From the NCBI GenBank assembly GCA_028278625.1, contig JANQDY010000206.1, positions 1 to 40,130 on the forward strand: DNA of 40,130 nt, in the 5' to 3' direction. Positions 23,156 through 30,674 of this stretch are shown here, piece after piece; position 1 is the first letter of the stretch, and each line of letters opens with the position of its first letter. Below the pieces are notes generated by a model. The model saw only the letters and a program-made list of their open reading frames with translations. It made no database searches and was not told the DNA's origin. Made by a program: the position numbers and the translations under genes. This DNA is from Thermodesulfobacteriota bacterium. GTDB taxonomy: Bacteria > Desulfobacterota > DSM-4660 > Desulfatiglandales > Desulfatiglandaceae.

Positions 23156-23226
23156 AAAAAAAAAGCCTCTTCACCGGCAACAGGTGAAAAGGCGTCATTA
23201 CCTCTAAAAATGCGTCATTACATTTT
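23156..23226 (-). promoter_or_regulatory. Element E: first of two tandem ANTAR-type leaders before the SDR-ABC operon
   Basis: On the minus strand hairpin 1 is AAAATG-TAATGACG-CATTTT (23207-23226) and hairpin 2 is AGAGG-TAATGACG-CCTTT (23188-23205), both with the identical hexaloop AATGAC. The 3' arm of hairpin 2 continues into an 11-bp terminator stem (23183-23193 with 23165-23175) followed by nine T's (23156-23164). Confidence 0.84.
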
Positions 23227-23245
23227 CAAATCGCTATTAAATTCC

Positions 23246-23274
23246 AGGATAGCTTTCGATCTTGTCGGTGTCAA
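23246..23274 (-). promoter_or_regulatory. Promoter of the SDR-ABC operon
   Basis: On the minus strand TTGACA (23269-23274), 17 bases, TATCCT (23246-23251). The start should fall just before hairpin 1 of element E. Confidence 0.72.
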
Positions 23275-23361
23275 GAAAAAAATCACAGGACAAATACCAG
23301 GAATAGTGCCCAACAAATTATGCCAGCGAAAAAACCGCATCAGGCAAGCTTCTGACCTTCT

Positions 23362-23451
23362 TCAAAGAGGGACGATGGTCGTGATCTCTGGGAATTCTTC
23401 CTTGACCAGATGATGGGCCGTTTTCATCACCGTCTCAACAGCCCGTTCACT
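23362..23451 (-). pseudogene. Possible C-terminal gene remnant upstream of the SDR promoter
   Basis: A 29-codon open stretch on the minus strand reads SERAVETVMKTAHHLVKEEF then PEITTIVPL and stop. It looks like protein sequence, an amphipathic helix with a regular C-terminus, but has no start or upstream continuation because stops close the frame at 23452. I do not recognise the parent family. It may be chance. The rest of 23275-23590 shows nothing else I can support. Confidence 0.25.
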
Positions 23452-23590
23452 TTACAGGAAAGCAAAGTACCCAACATGACAAAACAGAGCGCATGTGGTT
23501 TCAGGTACCATATAGGCCACCTCAAATCCAACCAGATAACCAACAGGTATGAATTACGGAGACTTCTTTCTTTATTGCAAAAAATAGTAC

Positions 23591-23619
23591 TTGACATCAT
23601 CAAAAAAATAATATTAGCT
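23591..23619 (+). promoter_or_regulatory. Promoter of the second ABC operon
   Basis: TTGACA (23591-23596) with TTAGCT after 17 bases (23614-23619), or TATTAG after 15. It is preceded and followed by A-rich sequence. Transcription would begin about 20-25 bases before the antiterminator hairpin of element F. Confidence 0.6.
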
Positions 23620-23624
23620 GCCTT

Positions 23625-23719
23625 TCGATTAAAGGATCTGTTAAGAGGTAACGGCGCCTCTTTTGCGTGATGTTGCGCATCTTTTGCTGCGCAGTATTGT
23701 GTAAAAGGGGTTTTTTTTT
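23625..23719 (+). promoter_or_regulatory. Element F: ANTAR-type leader with terminator before the second ABC operon
   Basis: Hairpin 2 is AGAGG-TAACGGCG-CCTCT (23644-23661), hexaloop AACGGC. The CCTCTTTTGC arm pairs with GTAAAAGGGG to form a long terminator stem containing an inner TGCGCA/TGCGCA hairpin, then nine T's (23711-23719). Upstream, CCTTT-CGATT-AAAGG forms a stem, but its loop does not follow the hexaloop rule. An alternative CTGTTA/TAACGG pairing could sequester the loop of hairpin 2. The SBP gene starts 135 bases downstream. Confidence 0.72.
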
Positions 23720-23854
23720 GGGGGGATCGGTGTTCTCTGGTCCCCATGATGCGGAAACCCGTTCCCAAATGACGTCCCGGGGAATTTGGTCGGTTTTCGC
23801 AAAAGGGTATCGGAGGTAACTGCTCACGTTTACGAATGAAAGGAGTTTACAGAC

Positions 23855-25057
23855 ATGTTAAAGCGTTATTTCAAAAAGGTTCTGGCTTTTTTGGTTGTCA
23901 TGGTCTCTCTTTCACTGGCAGGCTCGGCCCTGGCCACAGATACCATCAAAATCGGCGCATCAGCGGCGAAGACAGGTCCCTTGGCCGGTGGTACCGCTGT
24001 TACCCATTGGCCCAATATCAAGCTTTGGGTACATGAGGTAAACGCCAGAGGGGGCCTTCAGCTAAAAGACGGTAAGGCAAAAATCGAATTGGTGGAATAT
24101 GATGACCGCACTTCTCCCGGGGAAGCCATCAAAAACATCCAACGGATGGCGACCCAGGACAAGGTGGAATTCATCATCGCACCCTACGGGACCGGCTTGA
24201 ATCTGGCCACGGCCCCAATATTTGCAAAACACGGTTATCCGCAACTCGCCACAACCGCCATTACCGATAAGATTCCTGAGTTGACAAAACGGTATTCCAA
24301 TATCTTCTTTTTATTGGGAGATACCAGCTCCCTTGCCAAGGATGTGGTCAAAATACTTACAAAGATGAAAAACGACGGACTCATCGGCAACCGCGTGGCC
24401 ATGGTCAACGTGGCGGATGCTTTTGGCATCGAACTGGCGAACGCCGCCCGACCCCTCTTTAAAGAGGCTGGTTTTGAGATCGTCTATGACAAATCCTATC
24501 CCCTTGGCTCCCAGGACCTGTCACCCGTGATCCGGGGTGCGAAGGCGTCTAATCCTGACGCTTTCGTTGCATGGTCCTACCCCGGAGATACTTTCGGACT
24601 CACGGAACAAGCAAAGATCGAAGGGCTGGACGTAAAGGCCCACTATTCGGCCGTGGCCACCGCCTTTCCCGCCTTTGGTAAAAAATTCGGAAAAAATGCG
24701 GAAGGTATTTTGGGTGCGGGCGGTATCAACCCGGACACGCCTGAAATGCAGGCCTACATCAAAGCCCACAAAGCGGTGACCGGAAAGGAACCGGATTACT
24801 GGGCCAGCCCGGTAACCTATGCCGCATTGGAGATTCTGGAAAAGGCCATTGAAAGCGTGGGTTCAACAGACAGGAAGGCGGTTACGGAATATATCAAGAC
24901 CCATACCTTTGATACGGTCATCGGCCCGGTTAAATTCGTTCGGCAGAACAATGAAGAATTCTGGACCGTCGGTCAATGGCAGAACGGCAAGTTCTACGGT
25001 GTCAGCTCCACGGGCAGACCGGGTGCCAAGCCTGTCAAAGCCAAGCCCGCTTGGTAA
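23855..25057 (+). CDS. ABC transporter substrate-binding protein, HAAT class (second system)
   Basis: 400 residues with a signal peptide (MLKRYFKKVLAFLVVMVSLS, cleavage near GSALA-TD), then TIKIGASAAKTGPLAGGTAV as in the LivK-like type I fold and a proline/lysine-rich tail. AAAGGAG lies upstream of the ATG. It is clearly not a copy of the first system's binding protein, so the two importers probably have different ligands. It opens a five-gene operon (SBP, LivH, LivM, LivG, LivF) led by element F. Confidence 0.9.
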   Translation: MLKRYFKKVLAFLVVMVSLSLAGSALATDTIKIGASAAKTGPLAGGTAVTHWPNIKLWVHEVNARGGLQLKDGKAKIELVEYDDRTSPGEAIKNIQRMATQDKVEFIIAPYGTGLNLATAPIFAKHGYPQLATTAITDKIPELTKRYSNIFFLLGDTSSLAKDVVKILTKMKNDGLIGNRVAMVNVADAFGIELANAARPLFKEAGFEIVYDKSYPLGSQDLSPVIRGAKASNPDAFVAWSYPGDTFGLTEQAKIEGLDVKAHYSAVATAFPAFGKKFGKNAEGILGAGGINPDTPEMQAYIKAHKAVTGKEPDYWASPVTYAALEILEKAIESVGSTDRKAVTEYIKTHTFDTVIGPVKFVRQNNEEFWTVGQWQNGKFYGVSSTGRPGAKPVKAKPAW

Positions 25058-25120
25058 TCGTTATTGATAGGGGTTCAGGGCTATTTTTGCACCGGCAACG
25101 TTCATTTCAGGTAATCTCAA

Positions 25121-25990
25121 ATGCTTGAAGTTTTTATTATCGGTATCCTGCTTGGCGGAACCTATGCCTTAATCGCAATGGGGCTGCAGCTCCAATACGG
25201 CGTGGCCAGGATCATGAATCTTGCCAACGGTGAGTTGCTGGTAGCGGGCGCCTTTGGTGCCTTCTGGCTCTATACGGGCGCTCAATTAAGCCCCGTCCTA
25301 TCCGTAATGCTTGTCATGCCCCTATCCTTTGTTCTGAACTGGCTCATCTACCGGTGGCTGCTTCAACCGCTCGTCCGCCGTGCCAAGACACATGGTCAAT
25401 TGGAAGTGGACAGCATCCTTGCCACCTTCGGTATCACATTCGTCATGGTGGGAATCATGCTGGCCATCTTCGGCGGGGAATACTTCAGCTATTCCTATCT
25501 GGCCGAACCGCTCAATATTTTAGGCCATCCCTATGCCTTAAACCGGGTCATGGCATTCCTCATGTCTTTGGCCCTGGGATCGGTATTAATCTTCTGGACC
25601 TACAGAACCCGGACGGGCATGACTTTTAGGGCCGTTGCCATCAGTTCCGAGGCATCGGGGCTTGTGGGCATCAATGTCCCAAGGATTCTGGCAATGGCCT
25701 TCTCCCTGGGAGGGGCGGTTACGGCGGCGGGTGGCTGTATGCTCAGCATGTTTTTGATATTTGATGCCTCAATCGGTGTCGTATTTACCATGAAAGCGCT
25801 CATTATCGTGATATTGGGCGGTGTGGGAGACCTGCGGGGTGTTATTCTCGCGGCATTTATGCTGGGGCTGGCTGAGACCGCGGTGGCCAGCTGGGTTGAT
25901 CCGGGATTGACCCTTGCTGCCGCTTATCTGCTCTTTATCCTCATCCTGCTGTTCAGGCCCCAGGGGCTTTTGGGGAGGCGGCCCTCTTGA
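25121..25990 (+). CDS. livH: ABC permease, LivH type (second system)
   Basis: 289 residues with the family start FIIGILLGGTYALIAMGLQL and QYGVARIMNLANGELLVAGA, about eight membrane segments, and the coupling segment AISSEASGLVGINVPRILAM. It lies 63 bases after the SBP gene and overlaps the LivM start. Confidence 0.9.
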   Translation: MLEVFIIGILLGGTYALIAMGLQLQYGVARIMNLANGELLVAGAFGAFWLYTGAQLSPVLSVMLVMPLSFVLNWLIYRWLLQPLVRRAKTHGQLEVDSILATFGITFVMVGIMLAIFGGEYFSYSYLAEPLNILGHPYALNRVMAFLMSLALGSVLIFWTYRTRTGMTFRAVAISSEASGLVGINVPRILAMAFSLGGAVTAAGGCMLSMFLIFDASIGVVFTMKALIIVILGGVGDLRGVILAAFMLGLAETAVASWVDPGLTLAAAYLLFILILLFRPQGLLGRRPS

Positions 25991-26913
25991 CCTTTAAGGA
26001 AAAACGAAATCTCGCTTTGATCTGCCCCCTTTTTGGACTGGCGGCCCTGCTCCCGTTGACGGACGCAGGATATTGGATCTCCATGGGCGTGACCATTGTG
26101 ATGTATACGGTGTTGGCCACCTCCTGGGCCCTCTTCTCCGGCCCCACCCACTATATTTCTCTTGCCAGCGCCGCCTTTTTCGGGCTCGGCATGTATGTGG
26201 TTGCCGGATTTATCGAGGTCGTTCCCTATCCGCTGCTGGTGTGTGCGGCGGCGCTGGTGGGAGCGGTTCTTGCCGCCATCGTGGGCCTGGCCACATTGCG
26301 TATATCGGGCGTCTATTTCGTTATTTTCACGCTGGGTCTTTCTGAACTCATCCGGCAGGTCATGACCTGGATACAGACCACCATGGGGACCAGCAGCGGT
26401 CTCTACGTCCTCACCAACATCACTGAAACTGTCATCTATTGGGAGTTATTATGTCTTGCCGCGCTGGTCTTCTTGGTGGGATGGTGGATCGGACGATCCC
26501 GGTTGGGTTTTGCCCTTCGGATTATCGGAAATGATGAAACCGTGGCGGTGCATTGCGGCATCAACACCGCATATAGCAAGGTGGCTTTGTTTATGGCATC
26601 GGGCACCTTTGCCGCCATCACAGGGGCCGTTCTGGCGCCCCGGTGGACCTATGTGGAACCGACCATCGCCTTTAGCCCCATCATCTCCTTTCAGGTGGTT
26701 ATCATGGCGCTTCTGGGCGGAATGCACCGGCTATGGGGTCCCATTCTGGGCGTTATACCCTTTACGCTTTTGTGGGATTTTATTTCGGCCAATTTCCCCA
26801 ATCAGACAACTCTGCTTTTGGGAGTGGCCTTTTTGTTGATCGTCTATCTCATTCCAAAGGGTGTGGCCGGATTGTTTGAAAGCCTGATCTCCCGCGGAAA
26901 CGGGCCTGATTGA
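25987..26913 (+). CDS. livM: ABC permease, LivM type (second system)
   Basis: 308 residues from a TTG at 25987 that overlaps the LivH stop (TTGA). Hydrophobic segments and the motif SGPTHYISLASAAFFGLGMY fit LivM; the coupling segment is RIIGNDETVAVHCGINTAYS. A TTG start in a 4-base overlap suggests translation by reinitiation after LivH. Confidence 0.88.
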   Translation: MTFKEKRNLALICPLFGLAALLPLTDAGYWISMGVTIVMYTVLATSWALFSGPTHYISLASAAFFGLGMYVVAGFIEVVPYPLLVCAAALVGAVLAAIVGLATLRISGVYFVIFTLGLSELIRQVMTWIQTTMGTSSGLYVLTNITETVIYWELLCLAALVFLVGWWIGRSRLGFALRIIGNDETVAVHCGINTAYSKVALFMASGTFAAITGAVLAPRWTYVEPTIAFSPIISFQVVIMALLGGMHRLWGPILGVIPFTLLWDFISANFPNQTTLLLGVAFLLIVYLIPKGVAGLFESLISRGNGPD

Positions 26914-26920
26914 TGTTGCC

Positions 26921-27655
26921 ATGATGCAAAACGCCGCACTAAAAATCGAAAACATCACCAAAAGCTTCGGTGGCATTGTCGCCGTTTCAAACATGTATTT
27001 CCGGTTGGAGGAACAAGAAGTATTGGGATTGATCGGACCCAACGGTTCAGGCAAGACCACCATGATGAATCTGATCTCAGGCAACCTCAGACCCACATCC
27101 GGAAGCATATTCCTCTACGGTGAGGAGATCTCAGGCGCCCCACCCAACCGGATATCCCGGATGGGAATCGCCCGTACTTTTCAACTGGTCCGTATCCTCC
27201 CTTCGCTGACGGTCCTTGAGAATGTGGCCGCAGGCGGCGTTTTCGGCCATCGCCGGCAATGGGGTCAATCGCTGGCGGAGAACGCCCGCCGTCTTCTGGA
27301 TCGTTTGGGAATCGGTCACGCGGAAAAAGCACCCGTATCAGCGTTGAACTACATCGACCAGAAGCGAGTTGAACTGGCAAGGGCCCTGGCCGGTGATCCC
27401 AAACTCCTTCTCCTGGATGAGTGGCTCGCGGGCCTGAACCCCACGGAATTGAAGACGGGCATTTCGTTGATCAAGGAACTCCGCCGCGAGGGTAGAACCA
27501 TCATCATTGTAGAACATGTAATGGATGCCATCCGCAGCCTCTGTGACCGCTGCGTTGTCATGAATAGCGGCGTTAAAATCGCGGAAGGATCTCCCGAAGA
27601 GGTATTGAGCGATCCGAAGGTCATTCAGGCTTACCTGGGAGAATCCGATGCTTGA
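26921..27655 (+). CDS. livG: ABC transporter ATPase, LivG type, divergent signature (second system)
   Basis: 244 residues. Walker A is GPNGSGKTT, Walker B LLLLDEWLAGLNPTE, with the LivG insert FQLVRILPSLTVLENV. As in the first system, the signature loop is unusual: LNYIDQKRVELARALA, without the Gly-Gln of LSGGQ/LSYGQ. It overlaps the LivF start by 8 bases. Confidence 0.88.
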   Translation: MMQNAALKIENITKSFGGIVAVSNMYFRLEEQEVLGLIGPNGSGKTTMMNLISGNLRPTSGSIFLYGEEISGAPPNRISRMGIARTFQLVRILPSLTVLENVAAGGVFGHRRQWGQSLAENARRLLDRLGIGHAEKAPVSALNYIDQKRVELARALAGDPKLLLLDEWLAGLNPTELKTGISLIKELRREGRTIIIVEHVMDAIRSLCDRCVVMNSGVKIAEGSPEEVLSDPKVIQAYLGESDA

Positions 27656-28358
27656 AACAAGGGATATTACCGTTTATTACGGTCAGCACCGGGCTCTGGA
27701 GGAGGTATCTTTGACGGTTCCAACCGGTGACATTGTCGTGATGCTGGGGGCAAACGGGGCCGGCAAGAGCACGCTTCTTCGTTCGATCTCCGGACTCATC
27801 CCCAAAAAGAAAGGAAGCGCCGTTTTTTTAAACGGCCAGGAGATCACCGGATTAAAATCCCATGAGATAGTTGAAGCAGGCATCAGCCTCGTACCGGAGG
27901 GAAGGGGCATCTTCGGTGATCTGAAGGTGCAGGAGAATCTGGCACTGGGCGCCCATCCAGGCAGGGCCAGGGAGAGAGAAGCGGAAAACATGGCACGGGT
28001 TCTTGACCTTTTTCCCGTGCTGGGGGCCCGCAGAAAACAGATCGTCCGAACCATGAGCGGTGGAGAGCAACAAATGGTGGCCATCGGGCGGGCCCTCATG
28101 TCCCACCCCTCCATCTTGATGCTGGATGAACCTTCCCTGGGACTGGCACCGGTTCTCTGCAAGGAACTCTTTCGCACGCTGGCCCGTATCCGTGAGAAGG
28201 GTGTCGGCGTGTTTCTTGTGGAGCAGAACGCAAAACAGAGCCTCGCCATTGCGGATCGCGGGTATCTTCTTGAAAACGGACAGGTGACCGGATCGGATAT
28301 GGCAGGGGCACTGCTCAAAGATGAGCAGGTCCAAAAGGCCTATCTGGGGGGTGTCTGA
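27648..28358 (+). CDS. livF: ABC transporter ATPase, LivF type (second system)
   Basis: 236 residues starting MLETRDITVYYGQHRALEEV. Walker A GANGAGKST, signature MSGGEQQM and Walker B LMLDEPSLGLAP are all canonical. It is the last gene of the second importer operon; a hairpin terminator follows at 28470-28491. Confidence 0.9.
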   Translation: MLETRDITVYYGQHRALEEVSLTVPTGDIVVMLGANGAGKSTLLRSISGLIPKKKGSAVFLNGQEITGLKSHEIVEAGISLVPEGRGIFGDLKVQENLALGAHPGRAREREAENMARVLDLFPVLGARRKQIVRTMSGGEQQMVAIGRALMSHPSILMLDEPSLGLAPVLCKELFRTLARIREKGVGVFLVEQNAKQSLAIADRGYLLENGQVTGSDMAGALLKDEQVQKAYLGGV

Positions 28359-28452
28359 GCTCCGAGGGGATCATTGCCAATGCGCCCGTCGGTTCCAGGA
28401 CCTCGAACCGACTTGTCACCCGGTATCAACGTTCCTCCTTTTCCTCATCAAC

Positions 28453-29919
28453 CTAGAACCTTGTAAAGGCGGCCCATTGGGGGGCCGTTTTCGGTCTCGG
28501 CTTTCGGCCGTAGAAGATGTCGTCCAATATGGAGAAAGCTCGACGCGAGATCCGGTTCCGGCTGATCAACCAGACGATCAACCGATGGGGGAAGGTTCGC
28601 GCGTGGCTAAAGGGGCAGACCTTCATGCACACATTGCAGTCGGTCCCCACCTTGCCCCAATAGTTGAAACAGCTTTCATCATCCAGTTTCCATTTCAGGC
28701 ATCCGTTATGCAAAACGGGATCCTCTTCCAGAGGAATGGATTTTGACGGACAGCAGACCCCGCATTTCTTGCAGATTTTACAGAAATCCTGAACACCGAT
28801 GTCCACCGGCTTATCACAAAGAAGCGGCATGTCGGTGGTCACCGCACTCAGCCGGATACGCGGCCCGAATTCCCGGGTCAAAAGGTATCCCAGCCGTCCG
28901 ATCTCACCCAGGCCCGCATCCACGGCCAGGGGCGGCAGAATCACCTCATAATGGCGCAAATGGTTGGCCGTGGCCGAATAGCCCAGGTTTGAAATAAAGG
29001 CCGCCAACTGGGTGCTCACATAGGCCCCCTTGGCGTAATTGTTCATGCTTTCAACGAGGGTCGGGGTGTGGGGCGCAGGGCCGATCAAATCGAGGGACAT
29101 CTCCTCGGCAAAGACGATGGCGTACCCATGGGTCAACTCAATCTCCTTGCCCCAGTCGGACCAGTTCTCCCGGAATATCTCACCCCTGTGTGAATAGACC
29201 CAGAGGGGGTTTATTTCGGTGATTCCCACCAGATCCGCCCCCAGATTCCTCACATACCCTTTGACCCGGATGGAAGCCTCTTGGGGGGAAAGGTGAACGG
29301 GGTTTTCGCTTCTTTTTGGGGGGATGAGCGGATGCGGTTTCGGTTTTACGATGTCCGGTGCCGACAGGTGGTGCGGCATGGCCAGGGACCCCATGAGCAT
29401 GGCCACATCCGCATCCGCATAAGGCCTGTCAATGGTACCCGGAATGCCGATGGGACCACCCTTGGCACGACGATCAGCATCGACTGCCTCCTTTTCAGGA
29501 TGATCCCCGTAATAGGCCCGGTACTCCCTTGAACCGGTCCTCAGACCTCGGTTACGGGCAAACACCTGATCCCGCTCGTCAAACCTCCTGACATCACCGG
29601 TCACATACCCCATGGCCCCCTTTAGGGCCCGCTGATTGACCGCGGTCCTTCGCGCGGCAACAGCGACCGCGGTGATACCCATTAGACAGCCCAGCACCAG
29701 AATGACCGCACCAAAACCGCTGTTGAAAAGACCGGAAAGGCCCAGCAACAAAAAGACCACGAAAAGCCCCAGCATTCCCAGGAACTGCAAAAACCCCCAA
29801 AAAGTCGCCCGGGGCTCCTTTTCATAGATGGAAGAGATAAAAAAGCCCAAGCCCACAAAGGCCTGAACCGCCAGGGCGATACCCGCCGCCCACATTAAGA
29901 TGCTGAGAAAGATCCCCAT
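28453..29919 (-). CDS. Reductive-dehalogenase-like protein fused to an N-terminal three-helix membrane anchor
   Basis: 488 residues. Residues about 5-30, 38-63 and 68-89 are three hydrophobic helices, like the separate anchor RdhB. No Tat signal is present. The rest resembles RdhA: HYEVILPPLAVDAGLGEIGR, EFGPRIRLSAVTTDMPL, then FCKICKKC with Cys380, 383, 386 and 390 (C-x2-C-x2-C-x3-C-P) and a second set Cys417, 428, 431, 435. RdhA enzymes carry a corrinoid and two [4Fe-4S] clusters and cleave carbon-halogen bonds; QueG uses the same fold for epoxyqueuosine, but lacks the membrane anchor. Without a Tat signal the catalytic part probably faces the cytoplasm. AAGGAGG precedes the ATG. It sits behind element G, so it belongs to the antitermination regulon. 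Dehalogenation is not proven. Confidence 0.82.
   Translation of the reverse strand: MGIFLSILMWAAGIALAVQAFVGLGFFISSIYEKEPRATFWGFLQFLGMLGLFVVFLLLGLSGLFNSGFGAVILVLGCLMGITAVAVAARRTAVNQRALKGAMGYVTGDVRRFDERDQVFARNRGLRTGSREYRAYYGDHPEKEAVDADRRAKGGPIGIPGTIDRPYADADVAMLMGSLAMPHHLSAPDIVKPKPHPLIPPKRSENPVHLSPQEASIRVKGYVRNLGADLVGITEINPLWVYSHRGEIFRENWSDWGKEIELTHGYAIVFAEEMSLDLIGPAPHTPTLVESMNNYAKGAYVSTQLAAFISNLGYSATANHLRHYEVILPPLAVDAGLGEIGRLGYLLTREFGPRIRLSAVTTDMPLLCDKPVDIGVQDFCKICKKCGVCCPSKSIPLEEDPVLHNGCLKWKLDDESCFNYWGKVGTDCNVCMKVCPFSHARTFPHRLIVWLISRNRISRRAFSILDDIFYGRKPRPKTAPQWAAFTRF
28470..28491 (+). terminator. Intrinsic terminator of the second ABC operon
   Basis: CGGCCC-attggg-GGGCCG followed by TTTT, 112 bases past the LivF stop. 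It overlaps the 3' end of the convergent reductive-dehalogenase-like gene, which ends at 28453. Confidence 0.7.
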
Positions 29920-29967
29920 AATTCTCTGCGCCTCCTTGATTGAAAGGTCCCATGCCGATCCCCGAGC

Positions 29968-30040
29968 AAAAAAAACCTCTTCCGCACGAGATGATACAAA
30001 ACCTGCCCACCGTCACGCAGAAGAGGCGCCGTTACCTCTT
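29968..30040 (-). promoter_or_regulatory. Element G: ANTAR-type leader with terminator before the reductive-dehalogenase-like gene
   Basis: On the minus strand hairpin AAGAGG-TAACGGCG-CCTCTT (30021-30040), hexaloop AACGGC as in element F. Its 3' arm CCTCTTCTGC pairs with GCGGAAGAGG in the terminator, around a long insert of about 30 bases, then eight T's (29968-29975). No second hexaloop hairpin is visible in the short AT-rich stretch up to the promoter. The gene starts 48 bases after the T-tract. Confidence 0.72.
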
Positions 30041-30061
30041 AGTTTATTCAATATTTCAGCT

Positions 30062-30091
30062 AGATTAGAATGCTATCAGGATACATGTCAA
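30062..30091 (-). promoter_or_regulatory. Promoter of the reductive-dehalogenase-like gene
   Basis: On the minus strand TTGACA (30086-30091), 18 bases, TAATCT (30062-30067). The start should lie about 15 bases before the element G hairpin. Confidence 0.65.
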
Positions 30092-30117
30092 GGAAGAAAT
30101 CAAACTTCCGTGATGAT

Positions 30118-30387
30118 TCAGTTTTTCGAAACCAAATCGCCTTCAATGTAACGGTGAACGATCCCGGAAATCAACGTTTGATAGGGAATACCCATTTCCA
30201 GGGCCTTTTTTTGAATTCCCCGATAATCATGGTCATACAGACGTATCGTAATCCGTTTATCTTTTTTAAATGTGCTTTTTGCTGCGGCCTTGATGCTTTC
30301 TATTTCTTTTTTCGTCGGCTTGCGAAGCTTCATTTTACCACTTTCGTAAGCATCCAGAATACCTTTCTCTTCTTCATCATATTTCAC
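30118..30387 (-). CDS. brnA: BrnA-like antitoxin (ribbon-helix-helix)
   Basis: 89 residues from a GTG at 30387, with AGGAGGGG at the right distance. The N-terminus is charged and the C-terminus carries the BrnA/CopG-like ribbon-helix-helix pattern RITIRLYDHDYRGIQKKALE followed by MGIPYQTLISGIVHRYI. The protein neutralises the toxin and represses the operon by DNA binding. It overlaps the BrnT gene by 11 bases in the usual toxin-first order. Confidence 0.82.
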   Translation of the reverse strand: MKYDEEEKGILDAYESGKMKLRKPTKKEIESIKAAAKSTFKKDKRITIRLYDHDYRGIQKKALEMGIPYQTLISGIVHRYIEGDLVSKN

Positions 30388-30667
30388 TTTTGCCCCTCCT
30401 TTCCGAATGATAATCTCTGGTCGCCTTTCTGCTCGGGATGATGGTTTTCAGAAAAACATACTCTTTTTCAATGGCATGTGGCACAAGATAACCATAGTCT
30501 TCAACGGCAACAAAATAAATCTGTTGACCCGGATATTTTCCCTGGTCCGGATGGTCAGCAACTTTCCATAGATCTCCCTGCAATAGATGGAAAATGACCT
30601 TTTCGAAAGATATGTTTCTCTCATTTTTCAGCCATTCATTTTTTGCTGAATTCCATTCGTATTTCAT
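30377..30667 (-). CDS. brnT: BrnT-like toxin (DUF497, RelE-fold ribonuclease)
   Basis: 96 residues from the ATG at 30667 (MKYEWNSAKNEWLKNERNIS). The pattern W-x-x-x-K-x-x-x-N-x-x-K-x-x-I-S-F, a middle strand with YFVAVED and a C-terminal Arg/Tyr/His cluster (SRKATRDYHSER) fit BrnT. The toxin cleaves RNA and is blocked by BrnA. The promoter's -10 ends 7 bases before the ATG, so the message may be leaderless. The reading frame extends further upstream to 30775, but that part crosses the promoter and a GC-rich hairpin and is not coding. Confidence 0.82.
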   Translation of the reverse strand: MKYEWNSAKNEWLKNERNISFEKVIFHLLQGDLWKVADHPDQGKYPGQQIYFVAVEDYGYLVPHAIEKEYVFLKTIIPSRKATRDYHSERRGKSEI

Positions 30668-30674
30668 ATTGGGG

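Noticed and set aside
23080..23226. Repeats at 23.1-23.2 kb as a CRISPR array
   Set aside because: Only two units, unequal in sequence, each a hairpin with a terminator; no constant repeat with spacers and no cas genes.
27683..28318. Minus-strand ORF (211 codons) opposite the second LivF
   Set aside because: Shadow frame of an intact ATPase gene; Ser/Arg/Pro-rich composition typical of antisense frames.
28453..29919. Plain QueG (epoxyqueuosine reductase) for the Fe-S gene
   Set aside because: QueG is soluble, about 350-380 residues, and has no three-helix N-terminal anchor; the RdhA-like blocks before the cysteine motifs fit better. The distinction still needs a phylogeny.
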